64,000 bases of DNA from Heterobasidion occidentale (lineage: Eukaryota; Basidiomycota; Agaricomycetes; Russulales; Bondarzewiaceae). The stretch covers positions 1,984,001 to 2,048,000 of the forward strand of contig JBCAQO010000007.1 of NCBI GenBank assembly GCA_039111635.1, written 5' to 3'. The notes beneath the pieces were generated by a model, which worked only from the letters and a program-made list of their open reading frames with translations, did not search any database and was not told where the DNA came from. Position numbers and translations under genes: made by a program. Shown here in pieces: positions 1 through 10,956 of the stretch (positions are counted from its first letter, which is position 1; every line of letters starts with the position of its first letter).

Positions 1-632
1 GGGAGGGGGTGTAGCTGCGGGCCAAAAGAGCGAGTCAGGAAAGGAGGCTCGAGGATGGACGCGGAGAAGGTGGATGGATCAGAAAGCTAAGGATTTTAAG
101 TTGTCGGCATGCTTGAGCAGCGGTGTCTAGTCGCCTCTTGGAAACACGGACCATAGCGGATACTCATCACGGAAGAGCGAGACATGAAGAGCGACACGCA
201 CCCCTCGATGTAGGACCGGGCGGCGAGGTGGGCTTCGAGCTTGAGGAGGTCGAAAGACATTGTGGTGGAGAGCGCGATCGATGGAGAGAGAAAATTTGAG
301 AGGACACACGTGATGTTTAGGGCAGGCGCATGGGGATCTTGGATCGGGGGGATCAGATCGCCCGAGATTCGAATGATTTCTGTCAGCGTTGATTGGGGCA
401 GCTTGAGAGTCGGTTGCTTATGAGATGCTCGGCGGTGGAGGTGATGCATCAGGGCAGCCGAGGGGATGGAAGCCCTTCTAGCGCTGCACACACAACGCCG
501 TTGAGCACGTCGCCAGTCACGTTCAGCGTCGAGGCAACTGCTGTTCGGATACGAACAGACCGAGGGTCCGGGCATCAGCAGCCCATAAGTAATACTTCCA
601 CCCCAACCGGGCACCCACCGTCGACCGCCATC
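1..632. other. Upstream flank, no gene supported
   Basis: This stretch holds only short or antisense open frames. The long minus-strand frame over 96-1082 runs opposite the first F-box exon and reflects the GC-rich codon bias of that exon. The last 150 bases are probably the 5' leader and promoter of the F-box gene. I see no clear TATA box. Confidence 0.5.
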
Positions 633-2818
633 ATGTCCCCCTCCCCGCTCGACATCGTCCCGCAAGAGGTCCTCGAGCACATCGCCTTCTTCGCCGCCTC
701 CGCCGACCCCATCGGCCCGCCCGCCGACCTCGTCCCGCTCCTGCTCGCCAACCGCCGGCTCTCCGCCGCCCTCTCCAGCGCGTCCAACCCGCACCTCCAC
801 GCCCGCATCTTCGCTGCCAAGTTCGACGCCCGCGCCCCGCTCCGCCGCCTCGGCCCCCGCGCCACCGCCCCGCGCCAGCTCGCGGCCGACCTCCGCCGCC
901 GCTTCGTCCTCCTCCAGCGCGTCCGCATGCACGTCGGCTGCTTCGTCCACCCGAGCAGCGGCGCCTCCGCCGCGGACGACGCCGAGGCCCACGAGCTCGT
1001 CAGCGAGATGCTCTGGACCGTGTACGTCATGATGCTCGAGAACGACGGCAGGAACGAGCGCCAGCTGCGCGAGTACGCCCACATGGACGCCTGGCTGCGC
1101 GACTACTGGTTCGACCCGAGCGGCGCGTCCGGCGCCCGCATCGCCATCGCCAACAACCAGTGGCCCCGCAACACGGAGCTCTCCGCCGTCGCCATGTGGC
1201 TCTTCTGGTTCCTCCTCCGCCCCGGTGAGCCGTCCCCCGCGCGCTCTCCTGCCCCCACCCGCCGCCCGTTCACCGCCCGCGCCCCCCGCAGAGGACTACT
1301 TCTTGGACGAGCTGACCTTCCCCAGCGTCATGAGCACCCTCAAGATCATCGCCCTCGCCGCGCACAAGGTCAGTCAGCGCACGCCCCACACCCGATCGCG
1401 CGAACGATCACGCAGCCCCGCTGACGCCCCCTGCCCTGCCCTGCCCTGCCCCACGCAGTACCCGATCTGCCAGCCCTCCTGGACCGACTACATCCCGCGC
1501 CGCCCGCCAAAACACCCCCCCTCCCTCGCACACGGCGCCTACCCGCCCCTCGCCCCGCCCCCGCTCGCCGCCCCCGCCATCCTCGCCTACCTCGCCCTCG
1601 CCCCGAACCACCGCGCCCCCGCCGCCCGCACCCTCGTCACCCCGCACGCGTCCCCGCTCCCCCCGTCCGCCGTGTCCGCCGACCTGCCCATGAGCGCAGA
1701 GTGGGACAGCGAGTGGCTGCGCTGCCTCGCGCTCGCAGGTGCTCCCGCCGACGCGAACGCGGACCCGCCCGCCCGCGCGTTCAAGCTCGGCAGCTTGGAA
1801 GGCGTCTGGGAGGGCCTCTTCACGGCACGTGTCTTCTCCCCTCCCCTCCCACGATCGCCCCTCTGACCCATCCCGACCCTCCGCCCCCCTCCCCGCGCGC
1901 TTCTCTTCTCCTCGCCTCCTCGGCTCGGCTCGGCTCGCCCTCGCCGTCGCGTGTGCAGTACACCGACTTCACGGCCTACGCCGCGCTCCTCTCCGGCGCC
2001 GCCCCGCCGACGCTCCACCAGAGCGTCGTCGCGCGCCACCCGCAGACGTGGAAGCTGCGCGAGTACCACCTGCTCGCCCCCGAGCCGTCCGCGCACGCCC
2101 CGCGCCGCCGCGGCGACAGCGAAGGCGGCGAGGACGAAGACGAAGACGAGGACGAAGACGAAGACGAGGACGAAGACGAGGACGCGCACGAGGACGCGCA
2201 CCGCCCGCTGTCCGTCGGCGACCCGCTGCGCGCGTTCTTCCCGCCCGGCGTCGACATGCGACCCACGGCCAACGCGGTGCTCGTCCGCGAGCCAGGGCGC
2301 GCCGGCGCCGCGCGCTACGAGGGCGCGCGCGCGCACGGGGACGCGGCGCAGGCGGAGGAGTACGCGCGCCGCGTGCGCGAGGTGCTCGTCGTGGGAGAGG
2401 TCAGTCCGCCCGCGCCGTTGTGCGCGTCCGTCGTACTGACTCCGCATACGCGCGCGCGCGCGCGCGCACGCACGCACGCACGCACACAGGGCCACTCTTC
2501 GTGGGGCATCTTCAACCTCCTGGGCCGCGTCCGGCCAGGCGACGGCTTCATCAGCATCTCGAAGGAATACGTGCGTGTTCCCCCTCCCCCTCGTCCCCCT
2601 TCCCTTCCTTTTTTTTTACGTGCTCGCGCGCGCAGGTCGACGGCGACCGCGGGCGGTGGCTCTACCGCGGCTACCTCGTCGGGGACCGGCACGGGAACCT
2701 CGTCGGGCGCTGGCGCGACACGCTCAGCCCGATCGGCGTCGCTGGGTACGAGGGCTGCTTCTTCATGGGGCGGCGCGGGGGCGGCGGCGCGGGCGGTGGG
2801 CGGTGGGAGCGCAGGTGA
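633..2818 (+). CDS. F-box domain protein, six exons
   Basis: Predicted 579-residue protein. Exons are 633-1224, 1292-1368, 1459-1824, 1959-2399, 2490-2570 and 2636-2818, and frames join cleanly at every junction. The N-terminus (SPLDIVPQEVLEHIAFFAA, then PLLLANRRL) is a typical fungal F-box, the part that binds Skp1 in SCF ubiquitin ligases. The rest is a basidiomycete-type substrate-side region ending in conserved Gly/Trp/Tyr-rich strands (GRWLYRGYLVGD, GYEGCFFMGRR). An acidic Glu-Asp run lies in exon 4. Intron 3 starts with GC rather than GT. The ATG at 633 is the first in frame with the F-box. The F-box assignment rests on sequence pattern; the substrate cannot be told. Confidence 0.85.
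2130..2183 (+). repeat. Acidic-codon microsatellite in coding exon
   Basis: A GAC/GAA/GAG run encodes an alternating Asp-Glu tract of about 18 residues within exon 4 of the F-box gene. It keeps frame and is likely a low-complexity acidic linker. Confidence 0.85.
2449..2487. repeat. (CG)n/(GCAC)n microsatellite in intron 4
   Basis: Alternating CG then CGCA units fill the 3' half of intron 4 and end at the splice acceptor of exon 5. This is an alternating purine-pyrimidine tract. Confidence 0.8.
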
Positions 2819-3542
2819 CGCGGCGTGGTGAGGTTGACGCTGGGGGCCGGGCCCGGGTGCTCGAAGCGAGATCTTTTTTCTTTGTGGGGTTCGTATGCGA
2901 GTCGGTCGGGGTTCTGGCTCTGGCCGCTTTCGGTAGTTTTTTTTTTTTTGGTTGTTGTTGTTGGAGGAGGAGGAGGATCCTGCGTTGTTGTGTACCGATG
3001 GGCACATGTGTATTATATGTGCGGATGGCCCGTATACTGATCTGGTGACTGGTCTGCTGCGGGAGCGTATGCTGGGCGTCGACGAGTTATCGGTACGTTC
3101 GTTCCCTTGGGCCTTGGAGCCTTCTTAGACAATAGCAAACGGCGGGCGGCCTGCTCCTCGTCGCCTCTCCAGTCACCCATATGTTTGGAGAGACCGGCCC
3201 AAAGAGCCTTGTCAGACGTCGCCTGGCACTCGCGGACTCGCGGACTCGGCCCGCGTTTGAACAGTGATGATCGTTCGCGAGCGTTTGCAGATGCGCACAC
3301 CGCTCTGATGTTTCCCGCAGTCCCCCGGATGATGGTCTGTGCACGCACGCAGTTCTAGTCTCTATCGACGGTACAGCGCACGTCTGGCATTGGTACAAGA
3401 AACCCCTCACGATATATATATAGTCATGTTCCTTTAGAGCTTGTAAAACCCTCTCCTTTGAATTCAACCTCCAGAAAAGCGGCAAGATCGGCAGCCATTT
3501 CGCGGCCGTCCACGTCCCAGTTCGCGTAACGCGCAGCGGCCC
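2819..3542. other. Convergent intergenic region
   Basis: This lies between the stop of the plus-strand F-box gene and the accepted stop of the minus-strand deaminase-like gene. It has T-rich stretches around 2936-2950 that could belong to a 3' UTR. The right 120 bases (3424-3542, minus strand) hold a coding-like frame that may be a displaced C-terminus of the deaminase-like gene. No independent gene is supported. Confidence 0.5.
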
Positions 3543-5903
3543 TCATGTCATCGATGTGTTCACGGAGGCGTGTTTCTCCAACATCTTGTCGAGCACCACC
3601 TCAGGGGTCCATGGTGGCAAAGCCATCGGCCACATGCCGAAATGGCGCCCACGCATTTCGAAGGACGCGGAATCGGCTTCGCTTGGCTGGCCCGCGATAT
3701 CAACGGGCGTGGTCAAGATCGCGAAAGGAGAACCCGACGAACCGGTTCGATACCGACGCTGAGCGCTGAGCGCCCGCATCTCCGCCGCGTACGTCCTCAA
3801 GAGCGCCATCATGTCCCAGCAGACGGGATAGCACAGTCTGGACACCGACACGAGGAACGCGTCGACCGTCTGCGGCGGGTTACAAGATGACCCAGACATG
3901 GGTGATGACGAGGATGTACCTTTGCGAGCGGTTTCCATTCGCCGTTGACGTCCGGCGCGGCCTCCCCGTTGACCATCGCCGCCGCCAATGCTGCCTCACA
4001 GTGAACCGTGCCTGTGAACTTCAGTTTCGGCTCCTCGTCAAAAGCCGTGCGGAATGCCTCGAAGAGGGGCGCAATCTGGGAGCGGCCTTGGATCTGAGCA
4101 TCTGTGTCGCGTTTCAGATGCTCCTCGACCTTCTGCTTGAGTAAACGGCAGACCTTTTGAGACTGCGCTCCATAGAGCCTGTCGATAACGGGCCTCCAGT
4201 TTGGGAGCTCCACGTCGTGTCTGACTCCCGGGGAAGCAAGGAGCTGAATTCGGATCGGTCCTTGGAATGTCTTAGCAAACTGTGATAACTTCTGGATCGC
4301 GCTGAGATGCGAAGATTGGAGACGGAGCCACCTGACGGCAGGATATGCTTCATCTGTGCGAACCACTCTGTTGTGGACATAAGCATCAGGTATCTTTGCT
4401 TCGGCCCATAACTCTGCTTCAGCCTGTAGCTCCGCTTCGAGGTCCTCGTCCATGTTTGGAGTTTGCTGGAAATTGCGTCTGGTGAGATAGCCTGTGTATG
4501 GGACATGTAAAAGGGAACAGGAGGACAGGGCATAAAAGTGATGCTCGAGGATCTGGGTGGATCCCACGATATAGAGCGCATTAACATGATCCAGGACTTC
4601 CCTAGCGATCATACGCAGTTCAGTGTACGACTTCGCGACCGATTCCTCAGATTTTACAATGCATCTCTCCACCGCCTCGAGCGTCCAGTCTTCGATCTTA
4701 TCCTTGTACTCCTGTGCAAGGCTTTCGTCATCGCGGAGACTGAGAACGGAACCAAAATCTGGAACCAAGAAAGGGGATCCCGACAACTTCGCCGTCGTGT
4801 CTATTGAGTCAGGGCTCTCACCTGCTCTCACGCTTCGCCAACTCTGTCCGCGTGCATCAAGATCTTTGCTGCTAGATGACAAGCCCGCCAACACTGTTTC
4901 ATCTCCTCGAGCGCGGCCTGGTAACACACGAGGGTGCTGACGAGGTACTGATGGAATCCGACACACGATTCCTTGGTATACAGAGGTAGATCCATGTCTT
5001 TGGACACGGCTTGGCCCACCTGGACGAGCTGCAACAGATCAGAGTTACCCGACAGTGTCGGATCACGTTTTGCAAGGAGCGAGATGTACGTTGGCCCACG
5101 TTCGTTGAGAAACACGATGAACGAAGCATCATATTTTTGATCAACACGGGAGGGCCTGAATGCACCTTTGATCCTGTCAAGAGACATTGTCTTAAGGCTC
5201 TGAATGAACGCCTTGGACCACGAGAGGTCGATTCTGCTCCTCATTTTGAACCAAGACGTCGCGGTAATATAACTTGCGAACTGTCTTGTGAGGTCAAGCT
5301 TGTCTATGTCTGTGTCTTGCGCTGGCTGACTGATCTCCATGAGATACTCGTTGAGGGTGGCGATGTGCTCGCCGAGAGGAAAATTAGCGCTGTAATTTTC
5401 ATGCTATTGAGAAGGTATACCTCTAAGTAATGATGATCGATGATCCTCACGGCGCTTTCAACCCCTGCCATCCGTCGACACTGACCTCCTTCCAGTGAGA
5501 CTTTGCAGCTGGCAATAGGGCGTGGCGACTGTCGTCTCCCTCTGGACACTTGTCATTTTGCCCGGGTTTGCAAAGGCGGGAGAAATACCCAAAGTGGCAG
5601 GACGTTCTTCCATGACATATACTTTCAACATCCCATCGGAAAATCCCACGGAAGCATAGTCGACCACAGCTGCAACAACGTCTGAGCGTCGCAGCAAGAC
5701 TGCGGGAACGGCGTTGAGTGCAGCAACTGTGCAGCAGGCTGCGATTGTGGTTCCTCAGTGATGGTCCCTTGTGGTTTCAAAACTGACGAGCCAGAGTTGA
5801 TAGTGGTGACTAACGTAACGAGCATGGTGAGGAGCATGAATTCAGTGTGCTTGTCATAGGATTTCAGAAAAACCTCGTTTCCCTCGCCATGTTGCGAAGA
5901 CAT
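3543..5903 (-). CDS. OTT_1508-like deaminase-fold protein
   Basis: Minus-strand gene of at least five exons. Well-supported parts are exon 2 ending at 5486, exon 3 (5389-4843), exon 4 (4786-3920) and exon 5 (3869-3543); exon 1 starts at the ATG at 5903 with an uncertain 3' edge. The architecture matches the fungal branch of the OTT_1508-like deaminase family: an N-terminal helical region, a middle part containing ATLNEYLMEISQ and FLNERGPTYI, and a C-terminal zinc-deaminase-like core with GTVHCEAALA (HxE motif) followed by LCYPVCWDMM (the Cys motif). Such proteins belong to the nucleotide/nucleic-acid deaminase superfamily, but the substrate of fungal members is unknown. A Tyr stands where a zinc-binding Cys would be expected, and the 3' end may be frameshifted. 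It is divergent with the Nudix gene. Confidence 0.65.
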
Positions 5904-6281
5904 CGGAATCACTGCTGGTTGTAGAATATTAGTCCTCTCCAATTGGGATATGTGCGGAGAGTGTGCGGAGTGATGCTGATACCGCAAAACCCGTTCTGTA
6001 GTGTGAGAGATCTCGTCAAAGGGTCGCGATATTTGCCTTGTGAAGGAGCAAGGTCGCGGAGTCAGTGGAGATACTACTGTCCGTCAAGCACTCCCCTCGA
6101 CAGCGATGGAGCTCGATGGAGTCAAGAAAGATGAACGTCACAAGGCGTCACTAGGTCGGAGTGACGATCAGATGATCAACTGGGTGTGTTTCTCAACTGA
6201 AGACAGCGTCGGTGGCTCTCTGTGTTAACATGTCCTTCCCCACACAACTCACTCATCATCGCACCCCGCTCTGATCGACAA
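5904..6281. promoter_or_regulatory. Divergent promoter region
   Basis: This 378-bp gap separates the putative start codons of the deaminase-like gene (minus) and the Nudix gene (plus). Both genes would be driven from here. No convincing TATA box or operator was recognised, so it is defined by position only. Confidence 0.4.
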
Positions 6282-7115
6282 ATGCACCGCACCCACACCA
6301 TACCCTCGTCCACGCCGCCACCGCCACCGCCACTGCCACCGCTGTCCGACTGCTCCTCAGCCGCCGTCCCCAATAGCATCTGGTTCGCGCGCGAGTTCCA
6401 GCTCGCCGCATCCATGGTCATCATCCAGCCGTCGACGTCCAAGGTCGTCGTCGTGCACGACACGCAGACGCGCCAGTGGTTTCTTCCCCGGGGGCGCAAA
6501 GACAGAGGCGAAAGCATCGAGCAATGTGCCCTGCGCGAGGCATACGAGGAGGTGCGTCGCGCGCCCGGCCCGCTCACGCTTCCTAGACCCCACCACCCGC
6601 CCGCCTACAGTCGGGCTACCGCGCCGAATTCATGCCTTTGTGCACCCCCACGCGGGCGCTCGCCACGCCCGGGCAGCCCAGTGCAGGCGCATCGCGCACA
6701 CTCAATACGGAGCCGATATACATCACCACGCAGCGCTTCGGGCCGTACCGCCGCAGGTCGGGCGCGCTCGACAACGGCGGCGAATACATCGCGTTCTACT
6801 ACGTCGGGCAGATCCCGCACGATGCCGTGCGTGCCCTCCCCGCCAACCCCAGCGCGCGCGGACACACTGATGTTCCTTTTCGTCGTGTCATTTTTTTCTC
6901 ACCCTGCGGCGATCGCTCGATCGCGCCAGGTTCGGGAGGAGAACACGGGCATGCCGGACGAGCAGGCGTACGTCGGCACGCTGCTCGACGTCCAGGAGGC
7001 CGTGCAGTTGCTGCCGCAGGACGAGGCGCTGATCACGACCGTCGCGTACAACCTGTGGGTGGAAACCCGGCGCAGGCAAGACCGCGAGCAGCACGCCACC
7101 CAGCCGCGGGTTTAG
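6282..7115 (+). CDS. Nudix hydrolase, three exons
   Basis: Predicted 223-residue protein from exons 6282-6551, 6611-6826 and 6930-7115, all phase 0. Residues 71-93 carry a perfect Nudix box, G-x5-E-x7-REUxEExGU (GRKDRGESIEQCALREAYEE continued by SGY across intron 1). This is the Mg2+-binding catalytic helix of enzymes that hydrolyse nucleoside diphosphates linked to another moiety. The N-terminus has a proline run and then the usual beta-strand start (AASMVIIQPS). I chose the ATG at 6282 because the longer frame has no upstream ATG. The substrate (diphosphoinositol polyphosphate, Ap4A or other) cannot be decided from sequence. Likely cytosolic, with no signal peptide or membrane helix. Confidence 0.88.
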   Translation: MHRTHTIPSSTPPPPPPLPPLSDCSSAAVPNSIWFAREFQLAASMVIIQPSTSKVVVVHDTQTRQWFLPRGRKDRGESIEQCALREAYEEVRRAPGPLTLPRPHHPPAYSRATAPNSCLCAPPRGRSPRPGSPVQAHRAHSIRSRYTSPRSASGRTAAGRARSTTAANTSRSTTSGRSRTMPCVPSPPTPARADTLMFLFVVSFFSHPAAIARSRQVREENTGMPDEQAYVGTLLDVQEAVQLLPQDEALITTVAYNLWVETRRRQDREQHATQPRV

Positions 7116-7761
7116 AACTGGGTGTACCGTTCACGCAGCCAACCGCGGTCTCCGTCGAGGAGTCGGCGGCGGATGGCTTGTGACCGCGGGGCCCGTGGTG
7201 AGGCAGGATTGGTTTGTTTCGACTCTTTGTGCCCGAGGCCACTGTCCTTACTTTTTCGCAGATCTGAGTGGCCTCGGACATCTCTCTCTCTTTTGCTATT
7301 GGAAGTCGCTATATGATATCTTCTGTCTGCTCTGCTCGCTGGACATGTCAATCGGTACCCGGATAGCTTCGCTGTAACACTATGTGTAGGAACTCGCTTG
7401 TACAATCAAATTCTCTTCGTACGACGAACGGTGCGCGTCCGCACGCCGCATCAAGTATCAGTAAAAGAGCGTGGACCATTGGGGACACTTTCATAATACA
7501 ACACAGTAGGGACCGAAAATGACGGCTACAAAAACGTACGTGCAGAGCTCCTTACCTCCTTTATAATACGTGGTGTGGCACCAGTGGAGAAATACCCCCC
7601 GATTGATAACACGACGAGAAAACGAAGCGGGCTGAACAAAACAGAGCAACAAAGGATCTGCAGGACGCGGCTCCGGCATCAGCTAGTCACCCCAGAGCGA
7701 CGCGCACACACACGCACCCGATATTCGTCCTGTACAGGAGCGACGCCCCACGCCGCGCACA
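7116..7761. other. Convergent intergenic region
   Basis: This lies between the 3' ends of the Nudix gene and the membrane-protein gene. Short open frames on both strands lack splice-consistent continuations. AT content is higher than in the flanking exons, as expected for 3' UTRs. Nothing else was recognised. Confidence 0.5.
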
Positions 7762-9707
7762 TCACATTGCGCGCCCGACGTAGACGGGGCTGCGGCTCCC
7801 CACGTCATACGCATCCGACACGACCACGATGGGCAGCAGCCCCCCGCGCGGCGGGCTCGTCCCCGGCGCCGACCTGTAGCCGGGGTCGACAGCGAAGCCG
7901 TGCGCGGGCGGCGTCAGCGGCCTGTCCAGGAACGGGTCGACGTTGTCCACGGGCGACATGCTCAGGACGCCCGACGCGAGCGACGCGGGGAGCGCGCCCC
8001 CGCCCCCGCCGCCCCCGGGGTCGTGGTCCGCGCGCGCCGCGGCGGCACCGAACCCGGCCCAGCCAGCGTCCCCTGCGAACGTGGCCGGGGGCTGCTGGGG
8101 AGCCGAGGTTTGCGAGTACACGCTCGCCTCGCTCACGGACGGGCCCGACGGGAACTGCGCGTGGCGAGGCGCGGAGCGAGTAGAGGCGTATTGCGGCTGC
8201 TGCTGCTGCTGCTGCATCTCGGGGTCGCCGCCCGAGTCGCGCCAGTGCGTGAAGGCGCGGCCGCGGAGGAGGCGCTCGCGCCAGCTCGTGGTCTGCCGGC
8301 GGGAGCGGCCGCGCGCGATGAGGACGCAGACGACCAGGATGATCATGAGGACCGCGAGCGTGCTCACGACGCCTGCGATGACGCCGACATTTTTGGTGCT
8401 CGCGCTGGTGTGAGACGCGGGCGGGCGCGGACGGTGAGCGGTGCGGGGTGGCGCGGGGGACGAGAGAAGCGGGGAGCTCACCGGGACGCGTCGTTCGTGC
8501 GCGGTGCGCTGCTGCTGGTCGCGCTGCCGATGGCGGCCGAGGTGGGGCTGGGGGTGGGGCTGCTCAGCTCGAAAGTCGAGCTGGGAACAAGTTTAAACAT
8601 GCTGCCGACCGACGCGGCGGAAGAGCTCGTCGCTGAGGCAGTCGTGGATAGCGTCTCCGCGATGGGATCGGACGAGGCAGCGCTGGACATTTCCAGGTTA
8701 GGTCAAAGGGCGGTTGCTGGCGGCACTGAGGCGCGGGCACTCACGAGGGCTGAACAGTCGATTCTGGGGCAGGGCTTTCAGTGACGGACGGCGGATTCGC
8801 TAAGGTCGTGGGCGACTCGAGTACCAGTTGAGCTCGACGGCGTGGGAAGAGTCAGGATCGCATCACTCACCGAGAACGTCTGCGCAAACGGCGAGGGAGT
8901 TGAAGTGGGAGGCGTGGATAACGCGGAAGACGGAGACAGGGACGGGGACAGAGATGAGGTCGTCGCAAAGCTTGAGGTAGCCGAGAAGGTCGTTGGAGCC
9001 GCAGACTCGGAAGTGAAAGTAGTCGATAGGCTACTGAGATCAGTGGTGAGGACGGTCGATGAAGTTGGTGATAAGCTTAAGAAGTCGGTGAAGGAAGCTG
9101 AGGAAGTCGATGAGCCCAAGGAGGACGAAGAGACGAATGAAGCCGATGAAGTGGATGAAGAGGCCGACGAGGAGGAAAAAGTGTCGACCGAAGTTGAGGA
9201 TGACGGTGCTGATGTAGTCGCTGAGGTAGGTGAAAGACTCTGGGACCCAGTGTCCGAGGTGGACACGCTCGGTTTATCCTTCTCATCAACGGTCGGTACT
9301 GGCGTGGATGCGGCCTCGGAAGTGGACGAGCTGGGAATACAATCTCAGATGTCAGTCGGGATGATGGAGATGTACTGTAGCTCACGCAAATGAGGCCGTC
9401 GGGATGTCGGACACCCTAGAAAGACGATCAGCTACGCACATCGACGTCAGTCGCAGATCTGTCAACCATACCGGGAAGTCGTGATGCTGCTAGAAAGTCT
9501 ACAGCGTCAAGCAAGAAAAAGAAGCGTCAAGAAGGGTATGCCAACGAAGTGTTCAGAACTAACGACGTGCTCGCTGTCCACGAGAATCCCATCAACGAGA
9601 TGTATGGACGAGAGTGAATATGACGCACTTGCTTGTCCGGTCGATGATCCTCCAGAGGTGCTCGAACTGGATCCCGCGTCGGATTCAAGACGCCTGAGCA
9701 CCCCCAT
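7762..9707 (-). CDS. Ser/Thr-rich single-pass membrane protein (start unresolved)
   Basis: Minus-strand multi-exon gene. The last exon (8404-7762) starts just before a hydrophobic helix (VGVIAGVVSTLAVLMIILVV) followed by basic residues, then a cytoplasmic tail rich in Gln, Gly and Pro. Upstream exons, around 8682-8482 and 9333 to about 8864 and smaller ones beyond, encode a long Ser/Thr-rich stalk typical of O-mannosylated fungal surface proteins of the WSC/Mid2 style. Splice pairs 8481-8405, 9387-9334 and one starting near 9472 are clear; others are not. I could not find the signal peptide or the folded outer domain, so the 5' end may lie beyond 9707. A role as wall sensor or surface glycoprotein is inferred from layout only. 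Confidence 0.6.
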
Positions 9708-9841
9708 GTCGAACCGTTCAGCCGATCTCGCAGGCAGCGCCCACGACGAGAGCGGACGGGGCGTTTGAGACTGAGAGATGTTTTGTATGCGCAGACTACT
9801 CGAAAAGTGCTGAACAGTGTGTGTCCTAAGGGCCTAGTCAA

Positions 9842-10956
9842 TAGGTTGCTGCGCTCTCCAGGAGCATGAGAATGTCGAAAGGAGGTCTAAGGTCTGAGCG
9901 CTATCAGCTTTCTCGACCTGTCAGTGGGGTGAGTCGCGATGAAGGGACGTACACTGTAAGGGAAGTTAGTGGCTGTGAGCGAAGTGCGTGCAGGATTTGC
10001 TGTACAATCTCCACACAGCTCACACTCATCCCATATCGACGGTGCGCAGGCCAGGACACATGATTCGCTTCATGATCTCGAATTGTGCCAGAATCGGTCC
10101 AGTCGGCGTCGCCTGGGCGACCACGCGCTGCACAAAGAAGCCCATTTGTATCTCGGTAACTACTCGTCTCCCTTCGTTGGCGAAGCGTGTAAGCTTGTCC
10201 CAGGGATTTTTAGCTTTTTGGTCGAGCCGTCTCACGATTATCTCACATTTGAACGTCTCATGAAGGCACTGTACATGTGGGTAGTCATTTCCGAAGACCC
10301 ATTGCTGAACTGACTGTGAGAGCCGCGCTAGATCTGATACATACATAAATTGAGACATGTCCTATCAATTATCAACGCACAGCTTTTCCAGCATCAGAGC
10401 GAGTCCCGAGCTTCCCTTTGAAACGAAAAGAGATCCCTGGAAAGCTCGAACCGACGTGCCAGTGTTGGACAGTCGGCTACTGCATTGCAGAGCTGCAGTC
10501 GGCATGTTAGCTCCCAATTCTACGCTGTGTGCGAGTACGGATCATCGTCGTCAGGCAAGTGTCGGAATCCTAGAGCTATGTAATGCGAGAGAATCTCGGA
10601 TGCGTCACCTAGGCACTGACGCTTTCGACTGAGTGGGTATATCCATCACACTTGAAATTGTAAGACGGCTTGTCTAAACCTCGAAACCTCGCACCTGCAC
10701 CGAGAATGTTATCGCAAGGCGCCTCCCGCCCGTTCAGGTTGCTGAGATACCAAATGTGGTCGAGAAGAGAATGAAAACCTTGAAAGGATCCACGTGAAAA
10801 TCATATGACCGTGATAAGACGCGTCAACAAGCATAAGCATCGCGCTCATTAGCTGATGTAATCGATATCGGGTTTTTGCCTTTTTGGTCTTGGGTCTGCC
10901 ACCTGCGGCTTGTGGGCGGCTTGTTCAACTTCTTCATCATCGTCGTTCTCGTCGGC
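9842..10956. other. Intergenic region with an unexplained ORF
   Basis: No recognised gene. A 110-codon ATG-started frame on the minus strand (10358-10026) has a balanced composition but no motif I know and no obvious splice partner. It could be a 5' exon of the membrane-protein gene or chance. The right end holds the promoter of the first WD40 gene. Confidence 0.4.

Noticed and set aside
96..1082. A 328-codon minus-strand frame and a second minus frame (575-1084)
   Set aside because: Opposite the GC-rich F-box exon; composition (Ala, Gly, Arg, Glu) is that of an antisense shadow and no domain is seen.
1587..2831. Several long frames on both strands over the first F-box gene
   Set aside because: They run through introns and repeats in the wrong frames; the spliced model explains the conserved motifs.
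10026..10358. A 110-codon minus-strand ORF with ATG
   Set aside because: No recognised motif, no splice partner, no clear tie to neighbours; left as unexplained.
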